Shown here in pieces: positions 24,202 through 32,521 of a stretch of 37,584 nt of DNA (positions within the stretch are counted from its first letter, which is position 1; the number at the start of each line of letters is the position of its first letter). The notes under the pieces are model-generated. The model did not search any database. It saw only the letters and a list, made by a program, of their open reading frames with translations, and had not been told where the DNA came from. Source of the stretch: an uncultured Woeseiaceae bacterium (GTDB lineage: Bacteria; Pseudomonadota; Gammaproteobacteria; Steroidobacterales; Woeseiaceae). The position numbers and the translations under genes were made by a program. The DNA lies in assembly GCA_945788625.1 (NCBI GenBank), contig CALZMQ010000037.1, forward strand, positions 1 through 37,584, written 5' to 3'.

Positions 24202-24489
24202 ATGAGTATTCCCCATCTGCTTGTCCATGACAAACGGGACAACGTCGGCGTCGTCGTGGTCGAAGGACTGACGGCGGGCACCGAAATGTTGTGCGTTGTT
24301 ACCGAGGACAACTCCGACTTTTCGCTGGTCGTTAACGATGACGTGCCCATCGGTCACAAGGTCGCGCTCGCCGATCTATCCGACGGCGATACCGCGATCA
24401 AGTACGGGCAGGACATCGGCCGCATCGTCGACACGGTCGCCACGGGCAGTCACGTGCACACGCATAACTTGAAAACCAAACGCTGGTAA
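24202..24489 (+). CDS. suyA: (R)-sulfolactate sulfo-lyase, small subunit
   Basis: 95 residues, the normal length for SuyA. The protein is a single SAF-type domain related to the N-terminal part of altronate dehydratase UxaA: central [12 protein letters not shown], then IKYGQDIG, ending in the diagnostic [12 protein letters not shown]. With SuyB it forms the iron-dependent lyase that splits (2R)-3-sulfolactate into pyruvate and sulfite (EC 4.4.1.24). It is the first gene of the plus-strand operon, preceded by AGGAG, and suyB follows after 11 bp. An altronate or galactarate dehydratase small subunit is less likely given comC and slcC downstream. Confidence 0.92.
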   Translation: MSIPHLLVHDKRDNVGVVVVEGLTAGTEMLCVVTEDNSDFSLVVNDDVPIGHKVALADLSDGDTAIKYGQDIGRIVDTVATGSHVHTHNLKTKRW

Positions 24490-24500
24490 CGGGGGCTCAC

Positions 24501-25673
24501 ATGTCAACTCCAAGCACTTTTTACGGGTATCGGCGCGAAAACGGCCGCGTCGGCGTGCGGAACTACGTCGCCATATTGCCGGTCGACGATATTTCCAACG
24601 CGGCGTGCGAAGCTGTCACCAGCAATATCCAGGGAACGATCGCGTTGCCGCACGCTTATGGTCGACTGCAGTTCGGTGAGGATCTCGATCTGCACTTCCG
24701 GACCATGATCGGTACGGGATCGAATCCCAACATCGCGGCCTGTGTCGTCATTGGCATCGAGCCTGGCTGGACGAAGCGTATCGTCGATGGCATTGCCGAG
24801 ACGGGCAAGCCGGTTGCCGGGTTTTCCATCGAACAAAACGGTGACATCGAGACGATCGCCAGGGCATCCCGGCAGGCCAAGGATTTCGTGCATCAGACCA
24901 GCGGCCAGCAAAGAGAAGAATGCGACCTCTCCGAGATTTGGGTCTCGGCCAAGTGTGGCGAATCCGACACGACGACCGGTCTCGCCTCCTGCCCTGCCGT
25001 GGGCAACCTGTACGACAAACTCATACCCACCGGTATCTACGGTGTCTTCGGCGAAACTTCCGAGATTACGGGTGCCGAACACCTGTGCGCGGCACGCGCG
25101 GTGACACCGGAAATTGGTGAGAAGTTCATGCGGACGTTCCAGGCTTACCAGGACGAAGTTATCGAGCCGTTCAAGACCTCCGATTTGTCCGACAGCCAGC
25201 CGACCAAGGGCAATATCGAGGGTGGCCTGACGACCATCGAAGAAAAGGCCATGGGCAACCTCGAGAAAATCGGCAAAGAAGTGTCGTACGTCGACGTGCT
25301 CGGGCCCGCCGAAGCACCGGCAGCCGGGCCCGGCCTCTATTTCATGGACTCGTCGTCGGCGGCCGCCGAATGCGTAACCCTGATGGCGGCAGCCGGCTAC
25401 ACCGTGCACGTGTTCCCGACGGGCCAGGGGAATATTGTCGGCAACCCGATTATTCCCGTCGTCAAGCTGACCGGTAATCCACGGACGGTGCGCACGATGT
25501 CCGAGCACATCGATGTCGACGTCTCCGGTGTCATTCGGCGGGAGATGACGATTTCCGATGCGGGCGACGCGTTGATCGACATGATGGTCGAGACTGCGAA
25601 CGGCCGACTGACCGCGGCGGAAGCCCTGGGCCACAAAGAGTTCGTCATGACGAAGTTGTATCGTAGCGCCTGA
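24501..25673 (+). CDS. suyB: (R)-sulfolactate sulfo-lyase, large subunit
   Basis: 390 residues, matching SuyB. The UxaA/GarD C-terminal fold is evident: [18 protein letters not shown] at the N-terminus, the Cys-containing [15 protein letters not shown] near residue 152, and the phrase [17 protein letters not shown] around residue 234. Cys residues at the active centre are expected to hold iron. Partner SuyA lies just upstream; a GGGGG ribosome site precedes the ATG. Function: cleavage of the C-S bond of (R)-sulfolactate in the cytoplasm. The released sulfite needs detoxification or export, and no gene for that is in the window. Confidence 0.93.
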   Translation: MSTPSTFYGYRRENGRVGVRNYVAILPVDDISNAACEAVTSNIQGTIALPHAYGRLQFGEDLDLHFRTMIGTGSNPNIAACVVIGIEPGWTKRIVDGIAETGKPVAGFSIEQNGDIETIARASRQAKDFVHQTSGQQREECDLSEIWVSAKCGESDTTTGLASCPAVGNLYDKLIPTGIYGVFGETSEITGAEHLCAARAVTPEIGEKFMRTFQAYQDEVIEPFKTSDLSDSQPTKGNIEGGLTTIEEKAMGNLEKIGKEVSYVDVLGPAEAPAAGPGLYFMDSSSAAAECVTLMAAAGYTVHVFPTGQGNIVGNPIIPVVKLTGNPRTVRTMSEHIDVDVSGVIRREMTISDAGDALIDMMVETANGRLTAAEALGHKEFVMTKLYRSA

Positions 25674-25699
25674 TATCACTCGACTGACAAACCGTTGCC

Positions 25700-26725
25700 G
25701 TGACTGAATTCGTTCGACTGACTATTGATGACGCGCGGGACCTGGCGGTGCGTGCGCTCATGGCCAGCAACACCAGTGAAGCCAATGCCCGCTCGACCGC
25801 CGCTGCGCTGGTAGCGGCCGAGGCGGACGGACAGAAAGGCCATGGCCTGTCGCGCATTCCCAGCTACGCCGCCCAGGCACGGAGCGGGAAGGTTGACGGA
25901 CTCGCCATACCGTCGTTGTCGCGCCCGGGCACAGGCTTGATCCGGGTCAACGCGAAATCCGGCTTTGCCTATCCGGCGATAGATATCGCTACGGAAACGC
26001 TGCCCACGATCGCGCGCGTCACGGGTGTCGCGTCCGCTTGTATTTACAATTCGCACCACCTCGGGCAGGCGGGCGCGCACGCGGAACGGCTCGCCAGCGC
26101 GGGTCTCGTCGCTCTGGTCTTCACGAACTCACCGAAGGCTATTAACTTCTGGGGCGGCCGCGAGCCGATGATGGGTACGAACCCTATTGCGTTCGCGGCG
26201 CCGCGCGACAATGCCGAACCGCTGGTCATCGACCTCGCCATGTCCAAGGTTGCGAGAGGCAAACTCCTTGCGGCGCAACGCAAGGGCGAGAAGATACCCG
26301 ACGACTGGGCCCTCGATGCCGACGGTAATCCAACCGACGATCCGTCGGCGGCCATGGCAGGTTCGATGCTGCCGATTGGTGACGCCAAGGGCGCAGCACT
26401 GGTTTTGATGGTGGAGCTGATGGCGGCCGCGTTGACGGGCAGTAATTTCGGTTACGAGGCCAGTTCGTTTTTTGCCGGCGAAGGCCCACCGCCGCAGATC
26501 GGGCACACGCTGCTCGTGTTCCAGCCGGACATGTCGTCGGGAGGCCGGTTTGCGGAACGCGTCTCCAACATCGTGGCGGCGATCGAGCAGACCGATGGCG
26601 CGAGACTCCCGGGCACGAGCCGCTTACAGCACCGCGAGATCGCCATGAGCGATGGCCTTTCGATCCCGACATCGCTGCACGATGAGATCACCGACCTCAT
26701 CGAGCCGGAAGAGTCCCATGCCTAA
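25700..26725 (+). CDS. comC: (R)-sulfolactate dehydrogenase, Ldh2/malate dehydrogenase family
   Basis: 341 residues from GTG 25700. It belongs to the NAD(P)H-dependent Ldh2/MdhII family (PF02615). Visible are the catalytic His in NSHHLGQAG (about residue 115), GGREPMMGTNPIAFAAPR, and the C-terminal block DAKGAALVLMVELMAAALTG. In Chromohalobacter salexigens the orthologue ComC (EC 1.1.1.338) reduces sulfopyruvate to (R)-sulfolactate, the SuyAB substrate; the pairing with suyAB and a D-2-hydroxyacid dehydrogenase gene here is the same. It begins 26 bp after suyB, and its last codons overlap the slcC start by 8 bp, suggesting coupled translation. Confidence 0.88.
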   Translation: MTEFVRLTIDDARDLAVRALMASNTSEANARSTAAALVAAEADGQKGHGLSRIPSYAAQARSGKVDGLAIPSLSRPGTGLIRVNAKSGFAYPAIDIATETLPTIARVTGVASACIYNSHHLGQAGAHAERLASAGLVALVFTNSPKAINFWGGREPMMGTNPIAFAAPRDNAEPLVIDLAMSKVARGKLLAAQRKGEKIPDDWALDADGNPTDDPSAAMAGSMLPIGDAKGAALVLMVELMAAALTGSNFGYEASSFFAGEGPPPQIGHTLLVFQPDMSSGGRFAERVSNIVAAIEQTDGARLPGTSRLQHREIAMSDGLSIPTSLHDEITDLIEPEESHA

Positions 26726-27641
26726 GATCGTCGTGTCGGAATTCATGGATGAGGCGATCGCCAGGGAAGTCCTCGGCGAGTTCGATCTTGTTTATGAACC
26801 GACGCTGGTCGATGACCGTGACGCCCTGTTGGCGGCAATCGCCGATGCGCAGGCCATCATCGTGCGCAATCGCACGCAGGTCGACGCGGAACTGCTCGAT
26901 CACGGGCCAAACATCAAGGTCGTCGGCCGCCTGGGCGTAGGGCTGGACAATATCGACTTGCAGACCTGCGAAGCGCGAGGCGTCACGGTGTGCCCGGCGA
27001 CCGGCGCCAACGACGTTGCCGTTGCCGAATACGCCATCTCGGCCGCATTGATGCTGATGCGTGGCGCCTGGCAGGCGACCGACGGCGTGATCGCCGGGCA
27101 CTGGCCACGCACACAGTCGATGGGCCGCGAGGTATCGGGCAAACGACTCGGCCTGGTCGGGTTCGGTTCGATCGCGAGGCAGGTCGCAACCCGTGCCAGT
27201 GCACTCGGGATGGTCGTATCCGCATACGACCCGTACCTGGCAACCGACGATCCCGCCTGGTCCGATGTTACTCCGGCGACCTTGGACGAACTCGCTGCCG
27301 ATTGTGACGTCGTCAGTATTCATGTGCCATTGACCGACGAAACGCGTCACCTGATCGGCGCTGGCTTCATCAAGCGTATGCGGGAAGGCGCAATACTCAT
27401 CAACACGGCACGCGGCGGTGTCGTCGACGAGACCGCGGTCATCGAAGCGCTTCGTGACGGCCGGCTTGGCGGCGCGGCACTGGATGTGTTCGAGTCCGAA
27501 CCGCCGGATGCCGAAAACGGTGCAGCATTCGTCGGGGCGCCCAACCTCCTGCTGACGCCGCACATCGCAGGGATTACGGAAGAGGCCAACCAGCGCGTCA
27601 GCCTCGTGACGGCACAGAACGTGCTCAAGCACTTGGGCTAG
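26718..27641 (+). CDS. slcC: (S)-sulfolactate dehydrogenase, D-2-hydroxyacid dehydrogenase family
   Basis: 307 residues from ATG 26718, inside the end of comC; a start at 26652 is only an artefact of the overlapping frame. Typical phosphoglycerate-dehydrogenase-like architecture: GRLGVGLDNID, NAD loop GLVGFGSIARQVA (about 147-159), catalytic Arg in NTARGGVVDE, Glu in ALDVFESEPP and His in TPHIAG. The length agrees with SlcC (EC 1.1.1.310), which oxidises (S)-sulfolactate to sulfopyruvate. Together with ComC it converts (S)- into (R)-sulfolactate. It lacks the C-terminal ACT domain of true SerA. Last gene of the operon; a long palindrome follows 31 bp later. Confidence 0.88.
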   Translation: MPKIVVSEFMDEAIAREVLGEFDLVYEPTLVDDRDALLAAIADAQAIIVRNRTQVDAELLDHGPNIKVVGRLGVGLDNIDLQTCEARGVTVCPATGANDVAVAEYAISAALMLMRGAWQATDGVIAGHWPRTQSMGREVSGKRLGLVGFGSIARQVATRASALGMVVSAYDPYLATDDPAWSDVTPATLDELAADCDVVSIHVPLTDETRHLIGAGFIKRMREGAILINTARGGVVDETAVIEALRDGRLGGAALDVFESEPPDAENGAAFVGAPNLLLTPHIAGITEEANQRVSLVTAQNVLKHLG

Positions 27642-27672
27642 GACAACGTCGAGGGTTCAAAAAGGTGTCCAA

Positions 27673-27741
27673 AAAGGTGTCAGGTTTATTTTTCCGTCTG
27701 CCTTGGGTAAGGCAGACGGAAAAATAAACCTGACACCCTTT
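27673..27741. repeat. REP-like long palindrome, copy 2
   Basis: The stem starts GGTGTCAGGTTTATTTTTCC and runs 29 perfect base pairs to a GGGT loop at 27705-27708. The outer arm is nearly the same as in copy 1 at 6039-6103, while the inner arm (CCGTCTGCCTT) differs. A truncated extra AAAAAGGTGTCC lies just before it at 27659-27670. It sits after slcC and could stop or stabilise that transcript, although no U-tract follows. Confidence 0.88.
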
Positions 27742-27774
27742 GCCGTTCAGTCAAATCGAGCGCAGCAGGTAGTT

Positions 27775-28674
27775 TCAGGGATCGCTCGGCCAGTGAGTCT
27801 CGGCACAATAACGAAGCCTCCCAGATATTCGAATGAATTGCCTGGCGACCAATATCGACTCCAATTCCTCCATGCCTCGATACTGACCGGACTGGTCGTA
27901 AAAATGAAGTTTCGGACTGTTGCCAGGATTCATCTTTAACGTTCTTGAGCGCTGGTCGTAGTCTCCCGCTATCACGCCCCCGACATCCACCAATGTTCTC
28001 ATCCCGTCGTATTTGTAGTCGAAGGTGCAATGATCACCCGTCTCTTCGAATTCACCGGACTTGTCGATGTACAGCGGACCCCTGTTGGGACAGACTGAAG
28101 CAGAGACCGATACCGTCAATGGTAGCGATATAGGCAAGTTTGTTTTGCGAATCTTCTCTGACAACGCGTAGAGATCTTTTGCCTGCTGCCCGACGGGAAG
28201 GTACTCGCGATGACAGCTCGGGTGACCATTAACACAGCGATCTGCGCATGACCGGGTCGATGGCTCCACACTAGAGAATTCACAGGCGGGGTCGCCTTCG
28301 AAACATGCCGCTCGTTCAATGTACGAGAATCGGTCAAACAGCTCTGTGCCTACCTGAACGAATTCGCACCCCTCCGGTATCGACGATTGGGGTCTCAGAT
28401 TGCGGTAAATGCGCTCCCGAACCTCATTGTCAATTGGTTGATTCAGGTGCTGGACCTGTTCTGCGTAGGACACGATAAGCGCTTTTGTCGGATGGTTGTT
28501 CTCCAAGCTCCAACCCCGTTGCGTTCGACTAGGGCATCGATTCCGTTCATTGGAAATGGAGATGTTAAAACACGCGTCCGGATGGGAGCACGGGGCGACG
28601 GCTGGGCCGCTCGCGGTCAGACAACTCGCCATTAGCGCGAGTACGAATAAACCGATGCAACGTAGCAACATCAA
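27775..28674 (-). CDS. Cysteine-rich putative lipoprotein
   Basis: 299 residues from an ATG preceded by GGAGAG. A hydrophobic N-terminus ends in LALMASC, a possible lipobox, so the protein is exported or lipid-anchored. The mature region contains more than ten Cys, several in close clusters (ERAACFEGDPACEF, RSCADRCVNGHPSCHREY), which suggests disulfides in the periplasm or outside. No family was recognised. Codon choice looks less GC-biased than in the sulfonate locus. It is separated from the next minus-strand gene by 150 bp. Confidence 0.7.
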   Translation of the reverse strand: MMLLRCIGLFVLALMASCLTASGPAVAPCSHPDACFNISISNERNRCPSRTQRGWSLENNHPTKALIVSYAEQVQHLNQPIDNEVRERIYRNLRPQSSIPEGCEFVQVGTELFDRFSYIERAACFEGDPACEFSSVEPSTRSCADRCVNGHPSCHREYLPVGQQAKDLYALSEKIRKTNLPISLPLTVSVSASVCPNRGPLYIDKSGEFEETGDHCTFDYKYDGMRTLVDVGGVIAGDYDQRSRTLKMNPGNSPKLHFYDQSGQYRGMEELESILVARQFIRISGRLRYCAETHWPSDP

Positions 28675-28824
28675 ATCTCTCCAGGAATCTGTCTTTACCG
28701 GGGTCGGCGCCTGACGATTGACATAGTATCAGGTAAGGTTGGCTGCCGGAGAAACAGGAAGAACCGGGGTCGAACCGAAGTTTTCGATCGCCTCGGGGCG
28801 ACGCCAATTCTCTTTCCGTTTGGT

Positions 28825-29352
28825 TCACTCGACTGCTTGCGTGTCGTGCACTCGGATCGTGCAGGACTCCCGCAGTCTCAATGTCTCGCTAGCCTGCCAC
28901 AGACCACGATCCGTAGTCAGCGAGACTTCAAACCAGTACACGCCGCTTACCGGTAACACGACAAGTCCGCCGATCTTGTTCATCTGCCCGGCCGGTAACG
29001 TCATGTTTTCAATCGGTTGGAGGTCCTTTAGATCAGGCGAGGCAAGAACGGGTGCTTTCAATGGGATCGCAAACGATGGTTGTCCCCCCTGAATTGACGT
29101 CATTCTAAAAACCCGTACTGGCGTCTTCGACAGAACGAGATGGGCATCACGCGTCGTTGTGTTAGTGACGTCAATCGACACTTCCATCAGGCAGCCGTTT
29201 TCCACTTCACCTAACGCACTCGTCGACAGATCGAGTTCGACGTTCCCGTATTGGAGCGAGGCAAACCTTACGCCGCCAACCGCTATTAGGGCGATTACGG
29301 TTGCCTGGGCTCCGGCTGCCCAATTTCGGAACGCTTCGGATTTCTGCGTCAT
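28825..29352 (-). CDS. Membrane-anchored hypothetical protein
   Basis: 175 residues. A short cytoplasmic tail is followed by a hydrophobic segment (about 12-30, AAGAQATVIALIAVGGVRF) that should anchor the protein with its C-terminal 145 residues outside. That part is rich in beta-type segments, with phrases such as VSIDVTNTTTRDAHLVL, recalling an immunoglobulin-like fold. Two Cys could pair. No family was recognised. It lies 179 bp downstream of the FAD oxidase on the same strand; the gap contains no gene or clear signal. Confidence 0.65.
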   Translation of the reverse strand: MTQKSEAFRNWAAGAQATVIALIAVGGVRFASLQYGNVELDLSTSALGEVENGCLMEVSIDVTNTTTRDAHLVLSKTPVRVFRMTSIQGGQPSFAIPLKAPVLASPDLKDLQPIENMTLPAGQMNKIGGLVVLPVSGVYWFEVSLTTDRGLWQASETLRLRESCTIRVHDTQAVE

Positions 29353-29531
29353 CTCAACTCTCTTCCCATTGCATTTGCCATGTCACACGGCCTACCCGCA
29401 AGGATGACCTCCTGCTCAATGGCTCTCGTAAAGCGGATCAGCGCAACGAAAATAATCCGGGCGCCAGCGACTCTATTGAGCGTCGCGTTGCAGACGAATA
29501 GAAGTCAACGTAAGTCGCAACGTCCATGCCC

Positions 29532-31154
29532 TCATTGGCCGTTGGCAAATAGAAGCAATCCATCCCTCGTCCGCGATGGCTCAAGCGTGTGATTACGCGA
29601 GTAATTGGTGCTGAATGTATCTCCGGGTCTAACTCCAAGTCGCCGTATTGCTCCTCTCCAGTCTTCGATCGCATGACCATATCTCGATGGGAGAAAAGCA
29701 CCGTAGTCCGGCGGCGTGAGCTGGCCCCAATGGAAAACCGCACCGTATCGAGTGCCGAGATCAAATGCTGCCTGCACACCTCTGTCGGTGCCCGGGTAGC
29801 CATTGAAGACGCAGCATTCAATGGAGACGGTAGTCGGCCAGCGCTGCATTGCCAGCGTCGCACGCGACATTCCCATGAATCGAATGGAGAAATAGCCTAC
29901 TTTCCTTCCGCCAGAGGAGTTCCAGGCTTGCTTCAATTCGTCGATGAAAGACAGGTAGCGAACATCGTTGGCGTCGAAAAAGAACTCCATCGAACTCACG
30001 CGCCAAGCATGCTGTTGGAACGCATCGTATTGCGCCGCGTAATTCGCATACGGGTCGGGACGCCCAGACATGATGTAATAGCCTCGATCGCGTGCAGTAC
30101 GTGGGTATCGATTATTGCCGAAAGCCTCTCTCACCCGGTCGAGGTAAAAATGGTCGGACATCCACCACAGATTACTGGCCGTCCAACCAATGAAATGGGC
30201 GTCCCGATCGAACGTCGTCGGGTTCGAGGGCGGGTCATCCACGTGAGATTGTTCTTGCGCCAACCATCTTTTGGTCACATAGGCTGCTTCAACACCGTTT
30301 GGGTCAATGTCAATCTGCACGTAGCGCAAAGGACTGCTGGAACCTAACGGTGACCTGTCGTTACGCCAGGCGTTCTGAAAATCTCCAGCGGCCCTACTCA
30401 ACGTGTCGCGTATTACTTCGAGGTCGCCGCCGACCTGGCCAGTCCAAAGCGCGTTGTAGCGCTCTTCTTCAAGACGGTATCGCGGCTCCACCTCGATAAC
30501 GTATGAATATACGATGCCGCAGCGACCCATCGACACAAGGGCGGCATTGAAAACCTCGTCGGACCGGATAATTTCTATACCATCGAACCAGTTCGGTATC
30601 GCAAGTTGATCGCCGTCTGTGATTCGATTGTTGCCACCGGGTTCAATCCAGTACTCCTGGCCCTGGTTACCGACCAAGTGAATTGCGCGTACCGCATCGG
30701 CAATGGGCGCTCGATCAAAATCACTGCCATGGGTTCCCGTCGATATTGCCCCGGCCAGGCTTTGGCCCTGGCTGCCGCCAAGAGTCGATAGTGCTTTTCG
30801 CGCAGCCCACAGACTTTCATTCAGATCATGCAACTTGATGCCGGCTTCAACATGAACGAATTCATCTGCCTCGAGATCGCGCCTAATCAGGGCCGGCATT
30901 TCGGTGGGTAAGATTCGATCGAGGTTGTTCAAACTAACCCAATACCGGTCAGGTTTGGCAACACCAGTGAATGACCAACTCGATCCAACCGCCTTGATTC
31001 GGGAGTTTTGATGTTCAGCGTAGCGAACTGCTGCGACGAGTTCGAATATCGACGTAGGATCAATACGAAAAGCGCCACCTGCCTGGTTTTGGGCCCAATT
31101 AGTCCAGGGCGTTAGGATTGGTGTCACGCTACCGATGTCGACGTCACGAATCAT
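29532..31154 (-). CDS. FAD-linked oxidase (PCMH type, aldonolactone oxidase-like)
   Basis: 540 residues. An N-terminal PCMH/VAO-type FAD domain is visible: NWAQNQAGGAFRIDPTSI, AVGSSWSFTG near residue 58, and the phosphate-binding region GGSQGQSLAGAISTGTHGSDF around residue 125. The C-terminal half resembles sugar-lactone oxidases (ALO family), including FHWGQLTPPDY. The His that binds FAD covalently in many family members (GSGHS) is Ser here (GSSWS), so the flavin is probably non-covalent. No signal peptide is visible. Reaction expected: oxidation of an alcohol or lactone, using oxygen or another acceptor. It follows a small hypothetical gene by 43 bp and is likely in operon with it. Confidence 0.8.
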   Translation of the reverse strand: MIRDVDIGSVTPILTPWTNWAQNQAGGAFRIDPTSIFELVAAVRYAEHQNSRIKAVGSSWSFTGVAKPDRYWVSLNNLDRILPTEMPALIRRDLEADEFVHVEAGIKLHDLNESLWAARKALSTLGGSQGQSLAGAISTGTHGSDFDRAPIADAVRAIHLVGNQGQEYWIEPGGNNRITDGDQLAIPNWFDGIEIIRSDEVFNAALVSMGRCGIVYSYVIEVEPRYRLEEERYNALWTGQVGGDLEVIRDTLSRAAGDFQNAWRNDRSPLGSSSPLRYVQIDIDPNGVEAAYVTKRWLAQEQSHVDDPPSNPTTFDRDAHFIGWTASNLWWMSDHFYLDRVREAFGNNRYPRTARDRGYYIMSGRPDPYANYAAQYDAFQQHAWRVSSMEFFFDANDVRYLSFIDELKQAWNSSGGRKVGYFSIRFMGMSRATLAMQRWPTTVSIECCVFNGYPGTDRGVQAAFDLGTRYGAVFHWGQLTPPDYGAFLPSRYGHAIEDWRGAIRRLGVRPGDTFSTNYSRNHTLEPSRTRDGLLLFANGQ

Positions 31155-31197
31155 GGGACTTTCCGTGATTATGATTAGAACAAGGTGGTTATGCTGT

Positions 31198-31518
31198 CTA
31201 CAATTCGCCCTCGGCCGGTTGTTCTTGTCCTGTCTTCAGAACAACCTGAACCGGATCGTCGTTGTAGTTAAACCAATGCGGACCCTCGTTTCGCAACATA
31301 TCGACGCACCACGCATACCGGTTTGCGGGGAGGTACACATTGATTCGCTCGCCGTTTTGACGAACGGTGTCGGGGGGTAAGTCCTCCGAATCGATGAGAA
31401 AAAACGTTAGCCAGCGACTTGCGTTGTTGCCGTAGTAACACCGAACAAACGAGGGGTGTTCGCGGCTGCGTAAAAAAATGCGGTAGTGATCGATCGAGTA
31501 AAATTGACTCCAGGCCAT
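31198..31518 (-). CDS. Small hypothetical protein
   Basis: 106 residues from ATG 31518, which has AGAGGA at good spacing; an in-frame TTG six codons earlier overlaps that site. The protein is soluble, aromatic-rich and has no signal peptide. Sections such as FVRCYYGNNASRWLTFFLID suggest a compact beta fold. No family was recognised. It is the promoter-proximal gene of the minus-strand pair with the FAD-linked oxidase, so it may be an accessory protein for that enzyme. Confidence 0.55.
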   Translation of the reverse strand: MAWSQFYSIDHYRIFLRSREHPSFVRCYYGNNASRWLTFFLIDSEDLPPDTVRQNGERINVYLPANRYAWCVDMLRNEGPHWFNYNDDPVQVVLKTGQEQPAEGEL

Positions 31519-31861
31519 AACGCGAAATCCTCTCAATTAACCTGCGTGAGAAATTCTAGACGCCATATAAGGTATAGACGGGTTTTCAAGATAAATCTAC
31601 GTAGTGGATCTATGCGTCTTCTATGACGTGATGCTACGTTCGATGATCGCTAAGGTCTGGGCGAGCATATCCTCGTCGGTATCCTGTGACCTGGCACACA
31701 CACAATGGCAATGTAGCTATCGGGCGATCCGCTATACTCTGCCTTAGAAGAACAAGTCCGATACGGGAACAAACGAGGTAACGAAGAGCAATCCCCTAGG
31801 ACAATAGTGTGGTTTGGATACAGGATTTTCCGCTTGAAGATCGATAACCAATGGAGCGAAA
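31519..31861. other. Divergent intergenic region of 343 bp
   Basis: Lies between the small hypothetical gene (minus) and the metallopeptidase (plus). I see no convincing gene or RNA. TATACT near 31731 could serve as a -10 box for the plus strand but has no good -35 partner, and the region is noticeably more AT-rich than the sulfonate locus. Confidence 0.4.
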
Positions 31862-32467
31862 ATGGCTGAGTCAATACACGAATCTCGATTCAATGATTGC
31901 AGGACAAGAATACAAAAGGTACTCGCGACGACTATAGGTTGGCTATATCTGCCGGAGCAAAGTTATCCGCATTGGTTTGTCGCAGAGACGTCGAAGGAAT
32001 ATTTGAAGAACCTGTCAAACGTAGCAATAGGCGGAAACCCGGATCATAAGAAGAATCAGCTTATTCAGCGTCTCGTCACGATAAAGGACTGTATCCAAGG
32101 TACCGCCAACCCGCAGCCCACTTGGGATATTCGCGGCGTGCAATGGAAAAAGTCGAAAGATGTGGACAATGCGGCGAAGTTAAATCTCGCGTATGCCCAT
32201 TCGAAGTACAACGGCGCCAATGGCGACAAAATAAGAATTCAGCAGAAAGCGTGGACGCTTCCAAACTATGTTCTCGAGGGCGTGATGGTTCACGAGGTTA
32301 CTCACTTCGCATTCGGCACGATTGACGATAGTGATATGGCGACTGGCGGATATTACGTGTTCTCGAAAAACCAGAGAAACTATTCCGAAAGCCAAAAATG
32401 GAACAACGCCGACAATTGGCGACTTTTTTATCAAGCGATGAGAGCCAAGCTCATTGCTGACATCTAG
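31862..32467 (+). CDS. Aspzincin-like (M35) zinc metallopeptidase domain protein
   Basis: 201 residues, preceded by GGAG. The C-terminal half carries the aspzincin pattern: zinc-binding HEVTH at residues 144-148 followed closely by GTIDD (152-156), whose first Asp (155) would be the third zinc ligand. A family-like NADNWRLFYQAM follows near the end. This matches the deuterolysin/lysine-specific endopeptidase group (PF14521-type). The spacing between HEVTH and GTxD is shorter than in fungal enzymes, and the YG after GTxD is replaced by a longer GGYY. No signal peptide, unlike the secreted relatives, so it is cytoplasmic, exported by a dedicated secretion system, or an effector. Plus-strand neighbour of a secreted beta-helix protein. 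Confidence 0.72.
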   Translation: MAESIHESRFNDCRTRIQKVLATTIGWLYLPEQSYPHWFVAETSKEYLKNLSNVAIGGNPDHKKNQLIQRLVTIKDCIQGTANPQPTWDIRGVQWKKSKDVDNAAKLNLAYAHSKYNGANGDKIRIQQKAWTLPNYVLEGVMVHEVTHFAFGTIDDSDMATGGYYVFSKNQRNYSESQKWNNADNWRLFYQAMRAKLIADI

Positions 32468-32521
32468 GGCCGCATTTCCAAAGGCTACAGTCCGTCATAC
32501 TCCTCTTGCGGGGAACGGCAC

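Noticed and set aside
24202..25673. Annotation as altronate dehydratase (UxaA) split into two genes.
   Set aside because: The split architecture, the lengths of 95 and 390 residues, the HNLKTKRW ending and the neighbouring comC/slcC genes fit SuyAB better; no uronate genes are nearby.
24504..25679. A 391-codon minus-strand open frame.
   Set aside because: Exact antisense shadow of suyB, created by GC-rich codon bias; suyB has clear family motifs.
6039..27741. The two palindromes as ends of one large composite mobile element.
   Set aside because: Each is a self-contained hairpin, with no transposase, target duplication or integrase between them; two members of a dispersed family is simpler.
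29438..29863. A 141-codon minus-strand frame overlapping the end of the FAD oxidase gene.
   Set aside because: The oxidase frame carries the expected C-terminal family sequence through this stretch; the other frame has no recognisable feature.
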